NCBI GenBank assembly: GCA_018262875.1
Contig: JADFDL010000132.1
Coordinates: 1 to 5,405 of the forward strand
DNA length: 5,405 nt
Direction of reading: 5' to 3'
Origin: Rhodocyclaceae bacterium
Lineage (GTDB): Bacteria; Pseudomonadota; Gammaproteobacteria; Burkholderiales; Rhodocyclaceae
Shown: positions 1 through 5,405 of the stretch, one piece after another
How positions within the stretch are numbered: position 1 is the first letter of the stretch
How the letters are laid out: every line of letters starts with the position of its first letter
The notes under the pieces: model-generated
The model's input: the letters and a program-made list of their open reading frames with translations, nothing else
Told to the model about the DNA's origin: nothing
The model's database searches: none
Translations under genes and position numbers: made by a program

Positions 1-330
1 CGGGGCGGCGGCAGTTGGCGCAGAAGTCAGCTTCGGCGGGACGGCGGCCGCCTGGGCAGGCGCCGCAGCGGCAGCGCCGGCAGCGGTTTTCGCTTCCGTA
101 TCGAGCTGGGCGATGACCTCGCCGGCGACGACGATTTCGCCGTTGCCCTTGAGGATCTTCACCAGTACGCCGGACTCGGGGGCGGGCAGTTCGAGCACCA
201 CCTTGTCGGTCTCGATGTCGATGAGGTTTTCGTCGCGCGCGACGGCCTGGCCTTCCTGCTTGTGCCAGGAGACCAGGGTCGCTTCGGCGACGGATTCGGA
301 CAGTTGGGGGACTTTGACGTCAATCAGCAT
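1..330 (-). CDS. sucB: Dihydrolipoyllysine succinyltransferase (E2 of 2-oxoglutarate dehydrogenase), 3' end missing
   Basis: E2o forms the core of the 2-oxoglutarate dehydrogenase complex: its lipoyl arm takes the succinyl group from SucA and transfers it to CoA. The window holds the first 110 codons of a gene normally about 400 codons long. Residues 1-78 are a complete lipoyl domain beginning MLIDVKVPQLSESVAEAT. The lipoylated lysine is Lys43 in IETDKVVLE, and the closing part reads VVAGEVIAQLD. From about residue 80 to the edge the sequence is an Ala/Pro-rich flexible linker. The subunit-binding and catalytic domains lie outside the window. The motif SESVAEA and the position right after sucA separate it from the pyruvate dehydrogenase E2 (aceF). 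The E3 gene (lpd) often follows in this class, but that cannot be checked here. Confidence 0.95.
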   Translation of the reverse strand, partial: MLIDVKVPQLSESVAEATLVSWHKQEGQAVARDENLIDIETDKVVLELPAPESGVLVKILKGNGEIVVAGEVIAQLDTEAKTAAGAAAAAPAQAAAVPPKLTSAPTAAAP

Positions 331-334
331 TTTT

Positions 335-340
335 CTCTCC
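335..340 (-). promoter_or_regulatory. Ribosome binding site of sucB
   Basis: GGAGAG lies in the 21-nt sucA-sucB spacer, with the GGAG core 6 nt before the ATG at 328-330. It is the best Shine-Dalgarno match in the window and fits the canonical N-terminus of the lipoyl domain. Confidence 0.75.
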
Positions 341-351
341 GCTTATGCTTG

Positions 352-3186
352 TCATTTTTTCGAGCCGAGGGCCTCGTTGATGAGGTCCTTCTGCTGCTCC
401 ATGTGCTTCGAGGCGTAGCCCACCGCCGGCGAGGCGGAGGCGACGCGCGAGGTCACCCGCAGTTCCTGTCCTTTGCTCAACAGGGTCTCGAGGCGATGGG
501 TGATGGCGTACCAGGCGCCCTGGTTGCGCGGCTCTTCCTGGCACCACACCAATTCCTTCGCATTGGGAAAGTGCTTCAGCTCCTCGGCGAAACGGCGGTC
601 GTCCAGCGGGTAAAGCTGCTCGATGCGGAACAGCGCGACGTTGCCGATCTTGCGTTCGCGGCGCGCCGCCAGCAGGTCGAAGTACACCTTGCCGGCACAG
701 GCGACGACGCGGGTGACCTTCTTCGCATCGATCCCGTCGATCTCGCCGATGACCGTCTGGAACGTGCCCTTGGCCAGGTCCTCCAGCGACGAAGTGGCGT
801 CTTTGTGGCGCAGCAGCGACTTCGGCGTCATGACGATGAGGGGCTTCCTCTGCTTCCTCAGCATCTGCCGGCGCAGCAGGTGGTAAATCTGCGCGGCGTT
901 GGACGGCACGCAGACTTCCCAATTGAACTCGGCCGAGAGCTGCATGTAGCGCTCGAGACGCGCCGAGGAGTGCTCGGGGCCCTGTCCCTCGTAGCCGTGC
1001 GGCAGCAGCAGCACGAGGCCGCAGCCGCGACCCCACTTGGCTTCGCCCGAGGAGAGGAACTGGTCGACGACGACCTGGGCGCCGTTGGCGAAGTCGCCGA
1101 ACTGCGCCTCCCACACCACCAACTCGTTGGGGCTGGCAGTGGCGAAACCGTATTCGAAGGCCAGCACGGCTTCCTCGGAGAGGACGGAGTCGAAGCAATG
1201 GAACCAGCCCTGCTTCTCCTGGATGTGGGCGAGCGGCCACCAGGTGCCCTCATCCCATTTCTCGCGGTTCTGGTCGTGCAGGGCGGCGTGGCGGTGGAAG
1301 AAAGTGCCGCGGCCGACGTCCTCGCCGGAGACGCGCACGTTGAAGCCGGCGGCGAGCAACGAAGCGTAGGCGAGATTCTCGCCCATGCCCCAGTCGACCG
1401 GCAGCTTGCCCAGGCCCATCGCCTTGCGGTCGTCGATGATCTTCTGCACGCGCGAGTGCAGCGTGAAGTTGTCGGGGATGGCGGTGAGGCGCTCGACGAG
1501 GCGTTTGATCTCCTTCGTCGAGACGGTGGTGTCGCACTTCTCCGTGTAGGGCACGTTGGTGTGCGGCGTCCAGTCGATGGCGAACTTGCTGTGGTAGTCG
1601 GTGATGACCGGGTCGATCAGGTGTCGGCCCTCGTCGAGGGCGGTGCGGTAGTCCTTGATCATCTGCTCGGCATCGCCTGCGGCGATGACGCCCTGCGCCT
1701 CCAGCCGGTCGGCGTAGAGCTTGCGCGTGCCGGGGTGCTGAGCGATCTTCTTGTACATCAGCGGCTGGGTCACCATCGGCTCGTCCTGCTCGTTGTGGCC
1801 GAGCTTGCGGAAGCAGATGATGTCCACCACGACATCCTTGCGAAACTCCTGGCGGAACTCCATGGCGAGCTGGGTCACCAGAGCGACGGCTTCGGGGTCG
1901 TCGCCGTTCACATGGAAAATCGGCGCCTCGACCATCTTGAAGAGGTCGGTGCAATAGAGCGAGGAACGGTAGTCGCGCAGGTCGGAGGTGGTGAAACCGA
2001 TCTGGTTGTTCACGATCAGGTGCACCGTGCCGCCGGTGCCGTAGCCGCGCGTCTGCGAGAAATTCAGCATCTCCTGGTTCACGCCCTGCCCGGCGACGGC
2101 GGCATCGCCGTGGATGAGCACCGGCAACGCCTCGGCCTTGCCGTTGGCGCCACGCCGCACCTGGCGCGCGTACACCGAACCGACCACCACCGGATTGACG
2201 ATTTCCAGGTGGGAGGGGTTGAAAGCCAGGGTCAGGTGCATCGGACCGCCCGGCGTCGCCACGTCGGAGGAATAGCCCATGTGGTATTTCACGTCGCCGG
2301 CGGAAAGCACGATGGCCTTCTTGCCTTCGAACTCCTCGAACAGCATGCCGGGCTGCTTGCCCAGGGTATTCACCAGCAGGTTGAGTCGGCCGCGGTGAGC
2401 CATGCCGATGACCATTTCCTGCACGCCGACGCTGCCGGCGGTGCGGACGAGCTGGTCCATCGCCAGGATGAGCGACTCGCCGCCTTCCAGCGAGAAGCGC
2501 TTCTGGCCGACGTAGCGCGTGTGCAGGTAGCGCTCCAGCGTCTCGGCCTGGGTGATCTGGCGCAGGAAGCGCTTTTTGTCGTCGGCGTTGTAGCCGGGCG
2601 CCGAGCGGGCGGGCTCCAGCCGGGCCTGGATCCAGCGCTTCTGCGCCACCTCGGAGAGGTACATGTACTCGGCGCCGATGGTGCCGCAGTAGGTCTGGCG
2701 CAGCGCCTCGAGGATCTCGCGCAGCGTGGCCTGCTCGGGCGCGGCGGCGAAGCTGCCGGTGGCAAAGGTCTGGCCGAGATCGGCCTCGGTGAAGCCGTAG
2801 TGGGCCGGATCCAGCTCGGGAATGGCTGGCCGCTCGGTGCGCTTGAGCGGATCGAGCTGCGCCCAGCGGTTGCCGAGGAAGCGATAGGCATTGATGAGCT
2901 GGAGGACGGCGACCTGCTTCTTGTCGGCGCCGGCGCCGGTGGGCGCGGCGCGCAGCGTGCCGAGCTTGGCGCGCTGGGCGAAGGAGGCGACCACCGGAGC
3001 ATGGGCGACGTCGCGCCCGGCGCCGATGCCGGCGCCGGGCAGATTCTGCAGGCGGTCGAAATAATCGCGCCAGACGTCGGTGACGGACGCCGGATTTTCC
3101 AGATAGGACTCGTAGAGCTCTTCGATGAAAGGCGCGTTGGCGCCGAAGAGATACGAATTGCCGAGCATCTGCTTCATTGCGCTCAT
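352..3186 (-). CDS. sucA: 2-oxoglutarate dehydrogenase E1 component
   Basis: E1o is the thiamine-diphosphate enzyme that decarboxylates 2-oxoglutarate and transfers the succinyl group to the lipoyl arm of E2 (SucB), within the cytoplasmic 2-oxoglutarate dehydrogenase complex. From the chosen ATG it has 944 residues, close to the 933 of E. coli. The N-terminal helix that binds the rest of the complex is present (SYLFGANAPFIEELYESYL, 11-29). An Ala/Gly-rich variable linker follows (about 50-90), then the ThDP-binding core. Visible motifs are GMAHRGRLN (catalytic-type His264), DVKYHMG (His302), HGDAAVAGQG to VNNQIGF (359-398, the GDx...NN cofactor/Mg motif) and GHNEQDEP (463-470). The C-terminal transketolase-like part has GEDVGRGTFFHRHA (621-634), EAQFGDFANGAQ (693-704) and GPEHSSARLERY (736-747). 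An in-frame extension upstream to a TTG at 3258 is open but shows no family resemblance. sucB follows after 21 nt, supporting co-translation. Nothing looks broken. PDH E1 (aceE) is excluded by these motifs and by the context. Confidence 0.97.
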   Translation of the reverse strand: MSAMKQMLGNSYLFGANAPFIEELYESYLENPASVTDVWRDYFDRLQNLPGAGIGAGRDVAHAPVVASFAQRAKLGTLRAAPTGAGADKKQVAVLQLINAYRFLGNRWAQLDPLKRTERPAIPELDPAHYGFTEADLGQTFATGSFAAAPEQATLREILEALRQTYCGTIGAEYMYLSEVAQKRWIQARLEPARSAPGYNADDKKRFLRQITQAETLERYLHTRYVGQKRFSLEGGESLILAMDQLVRTAGSVGVQEMVIGMAHRGRLNLLVNTLGKQPGMLFEEFEGKKAIVLSAGDVKYHMGYSSDVATPGGPMHLTLAFNPSHLEIVNPVVVGSVYARQVRRGANGKAEALPVLIHGDAAVAGQGVNQEMLNFSQTRGYGTGGTVHLIVNNQIGFTTSDLRDYRSSLYCTDLFKMVEAPIFHVNGDDPEAVALVTQLAMEFRQEFRKDVVVDIICFRKLGHNEQDEPMVTQPLMYKKIAQHPGTRKLYADRLEAQGVIAAGDAEQMIKDYRTALDEGRHLIDPVITDYHSKFAIDWTPHTNVPYTEKCDTTVSTKEIKRLVERLTAIPDNFTLHSRVQKIIDDRKAMGLGKLPVDWGMGENLAYASLLAAGFNVRVSGEDVGRGTFFHRHAALHDQNREKWDEGTWWPLAHIQEKQGWFHCFDSVLSEEAVLAFEYGFATASPNELVVWEAQFGDFANGAQVVVDQFLSSGEAKWGRGCGLVLLLPHGYEGQGPEHSSARLERYMQLSAEFNWEVCVPSNAAQIYHLLRRQMLRKQRKPLIVMTPKSLLRHKDATSSLEDLAKGTFQTVIGEIDGIDAKKVTRVVACAGKVYFDLLAARRERKIGNVALFRIEQLYPLDDRRFAEELKHFPNAKELVWCQEEPRNQGAWYAITHRLETLLSKGQELRVTSRVASASPAVGYASKHMEQQKDLINEALGSKK
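3015..3040. repeat. Perfect 10-bp inverted repeat inside sucA
   Basis: GCCCGGCGCC and its exact reverse complement GGCGCCGGGC flank a 6-nt spacer (GATGCC). It encodes the Leu-Pro-Gly-Ala-Gly-Ile-Gly-Ala-Gly-Arg stretch of the variable linker of SucA, about 150 nt into the gene. The repeat is seen directly. It may simply result from GC-rich Gly/Ala/Pro codons. Confidence 0.6.
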
Positions 3187-3193
3187 GGGCGGA

Positions 3194-3199
3194 CTCTCT
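3194..3199 (-). promoter_or_regulatory. Ribosome binding site of sucA, deciding its start
   Basis: AGAGAG lies 7 nt before the ATG at 3184-3186. It favours this start over the in-frame ATG nine bases further in (3175-3177), which would be 16 nt away, and over the upstream TTG at 3256-3258, which would place the hairpin inside the coding region. The match to the Shine-Dalgarno consensus is only moderate. Confidence 0.5.
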
Positions 3200-3218
3200 G
3201 TCTGATAGAGGGTGTAGC

Positions 3219-3256
3219 GGCGGCCGGGTCGGGCAAAATCCCGACCCGCAGCCGCC
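3219..3256 (-). repeat. Strong inverted repeat (RNA hairpin) between gltA and sucA
   Basis: On the transcribed strand the arms are GGCGGC-TG-CGGGTCGGG and CCCGACCCG-GCCGCC, with loop ATTTTG. This gives a 9-bp inner stem (3240-3248 with 3225-3233), a 2-nt bulge (3249-3250) and a 6-bp outer stem (3251-3256 with 3219-3224), all Watson-Crick and almost entirely G/C. It starts 10 nt after the gltA stop and ends 32 nt before the sucA start. No T-run follows (the next bases are GCTACACC), so it is not a textbook intrinsic terminator. It may stabilise the 3' end of an upstream transcript, cause partial termination, or mark an RNA processing point. The structure is seen directly; its role is inference. 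Confidence 0.75.
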
Positions 3257-3266
3257 AATCGTTGCG

Positions 3267-4559
3267 TCAGCGTTTGTTCATGGGCAGCACGTCGCGCTTC
3301 CCCGCGCCGGCAAACAGTTGGCGCGGCCGGCCGATCTTTTGCTCAGGATCGGAAATCATCTCGTTCCACTGAGCGATCCAGCCGACGGTGCGCGCCAGCG
3401 CGAAGATGCCGGTGAACAATTGCGTCGGAATGCCGAGGGCGCGTTGCACGATGCCGGAGTAGAAGTCGACGTTCGGATAGAGCTTCTTGCTGACGAAATA
3501 GTCGTCTTCCAGCGCGATTTTTTCCAGCGCAACGGCCAGCTTGAAGAGTCGGTCGTCGTGCAAGCCGAGCTCGTTGAGCACCTCGTGGCAGGTCTCGCGC
3601 ATCAGTTTGGCGCGCGGATCGAAGTTCTTGTACACGCGGTGACCAAAGCCCATCAGCTTGAAGGAGTCGTTCTTGTCCTTGGCGCGCTTGATGTACTCGC
3701 CGACGCGCGAGACATCGCCGATTTCCTCGAGCATCTGCAGGCAGGCCTCGTTGGCACCGCCGTGGGCCGGGCCCCACAGGCAGGCGATGCCGGCGGAAAT
3801 GCAGGCGAAGGGGTTGGCGCCGGAGGAGCCGGCCAGCCGCACCGTCGAGGTGGAGGCATTCTGCTCATGGTCGGCGTGCAGGATCAGGATGCGGTCGAGC
3901 GCCTTGACCAGCACCGGGTTCGGCACATAGTCCTCACACGGATTGCCGAACATCATGCGCATGAAGTTGGCGGTGTAGGAGAGGTCGTTGCGCGGGTAGA
4001 CAAACGGCTCACCGCGGCCGTACTTGTAGGCCATGGCGACGATGTTGGGCAGCTTGGCGATGAGGCGATGCGCCGAGATGTCGCGGTGGTACTGGTCGGA
4101 GATGTCCATGGCATCGTGATAGAACGCCGAGAGGGCGCCGACCACGCCGACCAGCACGGCCATCGGATGCGCGTCGCGGCGGAAGCCCGAATAGAAGCGG
4201 ATGAGCTGCTCGTGCACCATCGTGTGGCGCTTGATGATGGTGTCGAACCCTTCCTTCTCGACCGCGTTGGGCAGCTCGCCCTTGAGGATCAGGAAGGCGG
4301 TCTCGAGAAAGTCGCAGTTCTGCGCCAACTGCTCGATCGGATAGCCGCGATAGAGCAGCACGCCGGCATCGCCGTCGATGTAGGTGATGTTCGACTTGCA
4401 GGCCGCCGTGGACATGAAGCCCGGATCGAAGGTGAACATGCCGGTCTTGGCGTAGAGCTGGCGGATGTCGATCACTTCCGGGCCGATCGTGCCGGAATAG
4501 ACCGGCAGGTCGACGGTCTTGCCGTCGACGGTGAGCGTGGCGTTGCGTTGGCTGTTCAT
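3267..4559 (-). CDS. gltA: Citrate synthase, type II (hexameric, NADH-sensitive type)
   Basis: Citrate synthase condenses acetyl-CoA with oxaloacetate to give citrate, the entry step of the TCA cycle, in the cytoplasm. The protein has 430 residues against 427 in E. coli, with sequence resemblance along its whole length. The catalytic residues are visible: His266 in [10 protein letters not shown], His307 in [13 protein letters not shown] and Asp365 in VDFYSGI, matching E. coli H264, H305 and D362. The substrate-site stretch [14 protein letters not shown] (228-241) is intact. Residues known from E. coli as part of the allosteric NADH site also appear: Arg111-His112-Thr113, Tyr147, Arg165 and Lys169, together with the reactive Cys (Cys208 in GNPCEDY). 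I infer that NADH inhibition is retained. The start ATG has a GGGGA ribosome site 7 nt upstream, and the N-terminus ([19 protein letters not shown]) is standard for the family. The gene follows sdhE by 40 nt and precedes sucA by 80 nt. Methylcitrate synthase is a less likely alternative, since that enzyme is shorter and usually sits with prpB. Confidence 0.98.
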   Translation of the reverse strand: MNSQRNATLTVDGKTVDLPVYSGTIGPEVIDIRQLYAKTGMFTFDPGFMSTAACKSNITYIDGDAGVLLYRGYPIEQLAQNCDFLETAFLILKGELPNAVEKEGFDTIIKRHTMVHEQLIRFYSGFRRDAHPMAVLVGVVGALSAFYHDAMDISDQYHRDISAHRLIAKLPNIVAMAYKYGRGEPFVYPRNDLSYTANFMRMMFGNPCEDYVPNPVLVKALDRILILHADHEQNASTSTVRLAGSSGANPFACISAGIACLWGPAHGGANEACLQMLEEIGDVSRVGEYIKRAKDKNDSFKLMGFGHRVYKNFDPRAKLMRETCHEVLNELGLHDDRLFKLAVALEKIALEDDYFVSKKLYPNVDFYSGIVQRALGIPTQLFTGIFALARTVGWIAQWNEMISDPEQKIGRPRQLFAGAGKRDVLPMNKR

Positions 4560-4566
4560 GTTTGCA

Positions 4567-4571
4567 TCCCC
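4567..4571 (-). promoter_or_regulatory. Ribosome binding site of gltA
   Basis: The minus strand reads GGGGA, then 7 nt, then the ATG of gltA at 4557-4559. Motif and spacing are normal and support that start. It lies in the 40-nt sdhE-gltA spacer, where I see no convincing promoter or terminator. Confidence 0.6.
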
Positions 4572-4599
4572 ATCAGATAAAGTCGGAAAAACTCTCCAC

Positions 4600-4848
4600 T
4601 CAAGCTTGGTGCAGCTTTGCGATCATGCCCTTCAGTTGCGGGTCGCCGGTTTCGCGCCGCCCGCTCACCAATTCCCACAAGTCGTGGTCTTCCATTTCGA
4701 GCAGTCGTTCCAGCGCCGCCTCGGTGGCGGCATCGACGTCGTCGCCAGCCCGCTGCCAGAAGCGCTGGAACATCAGGTCCAGCTCCAGCAGGGCGCGCCG
4801 GCAGTGCCAGCGCAGTCTTTGCAGACGAACCCGTCGAGCCTCATCCAT
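4600..4848 (-). CDS. sdhE: FAD assembly factor SdhE (succinate dehydrogenase flavinylation)
   Basis: SdhE is a small cytoplasmic protein (YgfY/Sdh5 family, DUF339) that promotes covalent attachment of FAD to SdhA. This one has 82 residues, close to the usual 80-95. The N-terminal half has the family signature [17 protein letters not shown] (residues 14-30), and the acidic stretch [15 protein letters not shown] (49-63) matches the second conserved block. The well-known RGxxE motif reads R-A-L-L-E (18-22) here: the codon is GCC, so Gly is replaced by Ala. The ATG at 4846-4848 is preferred because it begins the family-like sequence and lies 2 nt after the sdhB stop. An open frame extends further upstream, but that part overlaps sdhB out of frame and has no family resemblance. 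The Shine-Dalgarno signal is weak, so translation is probably coupled to sdhB. The position between sdhB and gltA is typical for betaproteobacteria and supports the assignment. Confidence 0.93.
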   Translation of the reverse strand: MDEARRVRLQRLRWHCRRALLELDLMFQRFWQRAGDDVDAATEAALERLLEMEDHDLWELVSGRRETGDPQLKGMIAKLHQA

Positions 4849-4850
4849 GC

Positions 4851-5405
4851 TCAAACTGCTCGACGAACCATCGCATCCTTGATCTTGCCGATCGCCCGCA
4901 TCGGGTTGAGACCTTTCGGGCAGGCGTCGACGCAGTTCATGATGGAGTGGCAGCGGAACAGGCGGTACGGGTCCTCGAGGTTGTCGAGGCGCTCGCTGGT
5001 CGCCTGATCCCGTGTGTCGGCAATGAATCGATAAGCTTGAAGCAGCCCGGCCGGGCCGACATACTTGTCCGGGTTCCACCAGAACGACGGGCAGGCGGTC
5101 GAGCAGCAGGCGCACAGGATGCACTCGTAGAGGCCGTTCAGCTCGTCGCGCTCTTCCGGCGTCTGCAGCCGCTCTGTCTCCGGCGGCGGGTCATTGTTGA
5201 TGAGGTAGGGCTTGATCGAGTGGTACTGCTTGAAGAATTGCGTCATGTCCACGATCAGGTCGCGGATGACCGGCAGGCCGGGCAGCGGGCGCAGCACGAC
5301 GGTACCGGTCAGGTCCTTCAGGTCGGTCAGGCAGGCCAGACCGTTCTTGCCGTTGATGTTGAGTGCGTCGGAACCGCAGACGCCCTCGCGGCAGGAGCGG
5401 CGGAA
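4851..5405 (-). CDS. sdhB: Succinate dehydrogenase iron-sulfur subunit, 5' end missing
   Basis: SdhB carries electrons from the FAD of SdhA through three iron-sulfur clusters to ubiquinone, at the cytoplasmic face of the inner membrane (complex II). The visible 184 residues run in frame from the window edge to a TGA at 4851-4853. The family is about 235 residues, so roughly the first 50 are missing. All cluster ligands expected in the visible part are present. The [2Fe-2S] site is [10 protein letters not shown] plus a later Cys (visible C5, C10, D13, C25). The [4Fe-4S]/[3Fe-4S] region has [12 protein letters not shown] (C95, C98, C101, C105) and [14 protein letters not shown] (C152, C158, C162). 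SFWWNPDK and the His after C152 match the quinone-site Trp and His of the E. coli protein. The GTG at 5295-5297 is an internal valine, not a start. sdhE follows after 2 nt. sdhC, sdhD and sdhA presumably lie upstream, outside the window. No defect is seen in the visible part. Confidence 0.97.
   Translation of the reverse strand, partial: FRRSCREGVCGSDALNINGKNGLACLTDLKDLTGTVVLRPLPGLPVIRDLIVDMTQFFKQYHSIKPYLINNDPPPETERLQTPEERDELNGLYECILCACCSTACPSFWWNPDKYVGPAGLLQAYRFIADTRDQATSERLDNLEDPYRLFRCHSIMNCVDACPKGLNPMRAIGKIKDAMVRRAV

Noticed and set aside
1..90. GC-rich GCC/GGC-type repeats at the left edge as a repeat element
   Set aside because: They are Ala/Pro codons of the flexible linker in SucB, which is normal for lipoyl E2 proteins.
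3219..3256. Rho-independent terminator after gltA
   Set aside because: The stem is strong, but no T-run follows on the minus strand, so I list it as a hairpin and not as a terminator.
3187..3258. Longer SucA starting at the TTG at 3256-3258
   Set aside because: The extra 24 residues do not resemble the family N-terminus and would put the intergenic hairpin inside the coding region. The ATG at 3184-3186 has a ribosome site at proper spacing.
262..3372. Plus-strand open frame of 1036 codons as a gene
   Set aside because: It lies antisense to sucA, which shows complete family motifs. The plus-strand translation has no recognisable domain and its composition is that of a GC-rich shadow frame.
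3177..4580. Plus-strand open frame of 467 codons as a gene
   Set aside because: It lies antisense to gltA, whose catalytic residues and full length are intact. No domain is recognisable in the antisense translation.
4560..4599. Promoter for gltA in the sdhE-gltA spacer
   Set aside because: The spacer is only 40 nt and I could not pick out a convincing -35/-10 pair. A promoter within the end of sdhE cannot be excluded.
4849..5124. Longer SdhE reaching into sdhB
   Set aside because: The extension overlaps conserved sdhB cysteine motifs in another frame and has no SdhE resemblance. The ATG at 4846-4848 begins the family-like sequence.

Overview
The window is a compact block of TCA-cycle genes, all read on the minus strand. 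In transcription order it holds the end of sdhB (iron-sulfur subunit of succinate dehydrogenase), sdhE (flavinylation factor for SdhA), gltA (type II citrate synthase), sucA/odhA (E1 of 2-oxoglutarate dehydrogenase) and the start of sucB/odhB (E2, lipoyl domain). Both end genes run off the window: sdhB lacks its N-terminus at the right edge, and sucB lacks everything after its lipoyl domain and linker at the left edge.

The DNA is GC-rich with strong G/C preference at third codon positions. Gene order and protein character suggest a betaproteobacterium. A Rhodocyclales-like lineage (Azoarcus, Thauera or Dechloromonas type) is my best guess, but it rests on recognition, not on a search. The order sdh-sdhE-gltA-sucAB is common in that class.

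Layout from right to left: sdhB ends at 4851; sdhE spans 4848-4600 after a 2-nt gap; a 40-nt spacer follows; gltA spans 4559-3267; an 80-nt spacer holds a strong hairpin; sucA spans 3186-352; a 21-nt spacer with a good ribosome binding site follows; sucB starts at 330. There is no gene-free stretch over 300 bases. I saw no RNA gene, mobile element, CRISPR array, clear promoter or classical rho-independent terminator.

The genes fit one physiological unit. Citrate synthase brings acetyl-CoA into the cycle, SucAB converts 2-oxoglutarate to succinyl-CoA, and SdhB (helped by SdhE, which matures SdhA) passes electrons from succinate to quinone. Short spacings suggest co-transcription. The gltA-sucA hairpin is the one place where transcript levels could plausibly be reset.

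This is essentially a conserved housekeeping region, and I found no evidence of a novel system. The points worth a second look are the intergenic hairpin, a Gly-to-Ala change in the SdhE RGxxE motif, a perfect inverted repeat inside sucA, and the very long antisense open frames that could mislead annotation.
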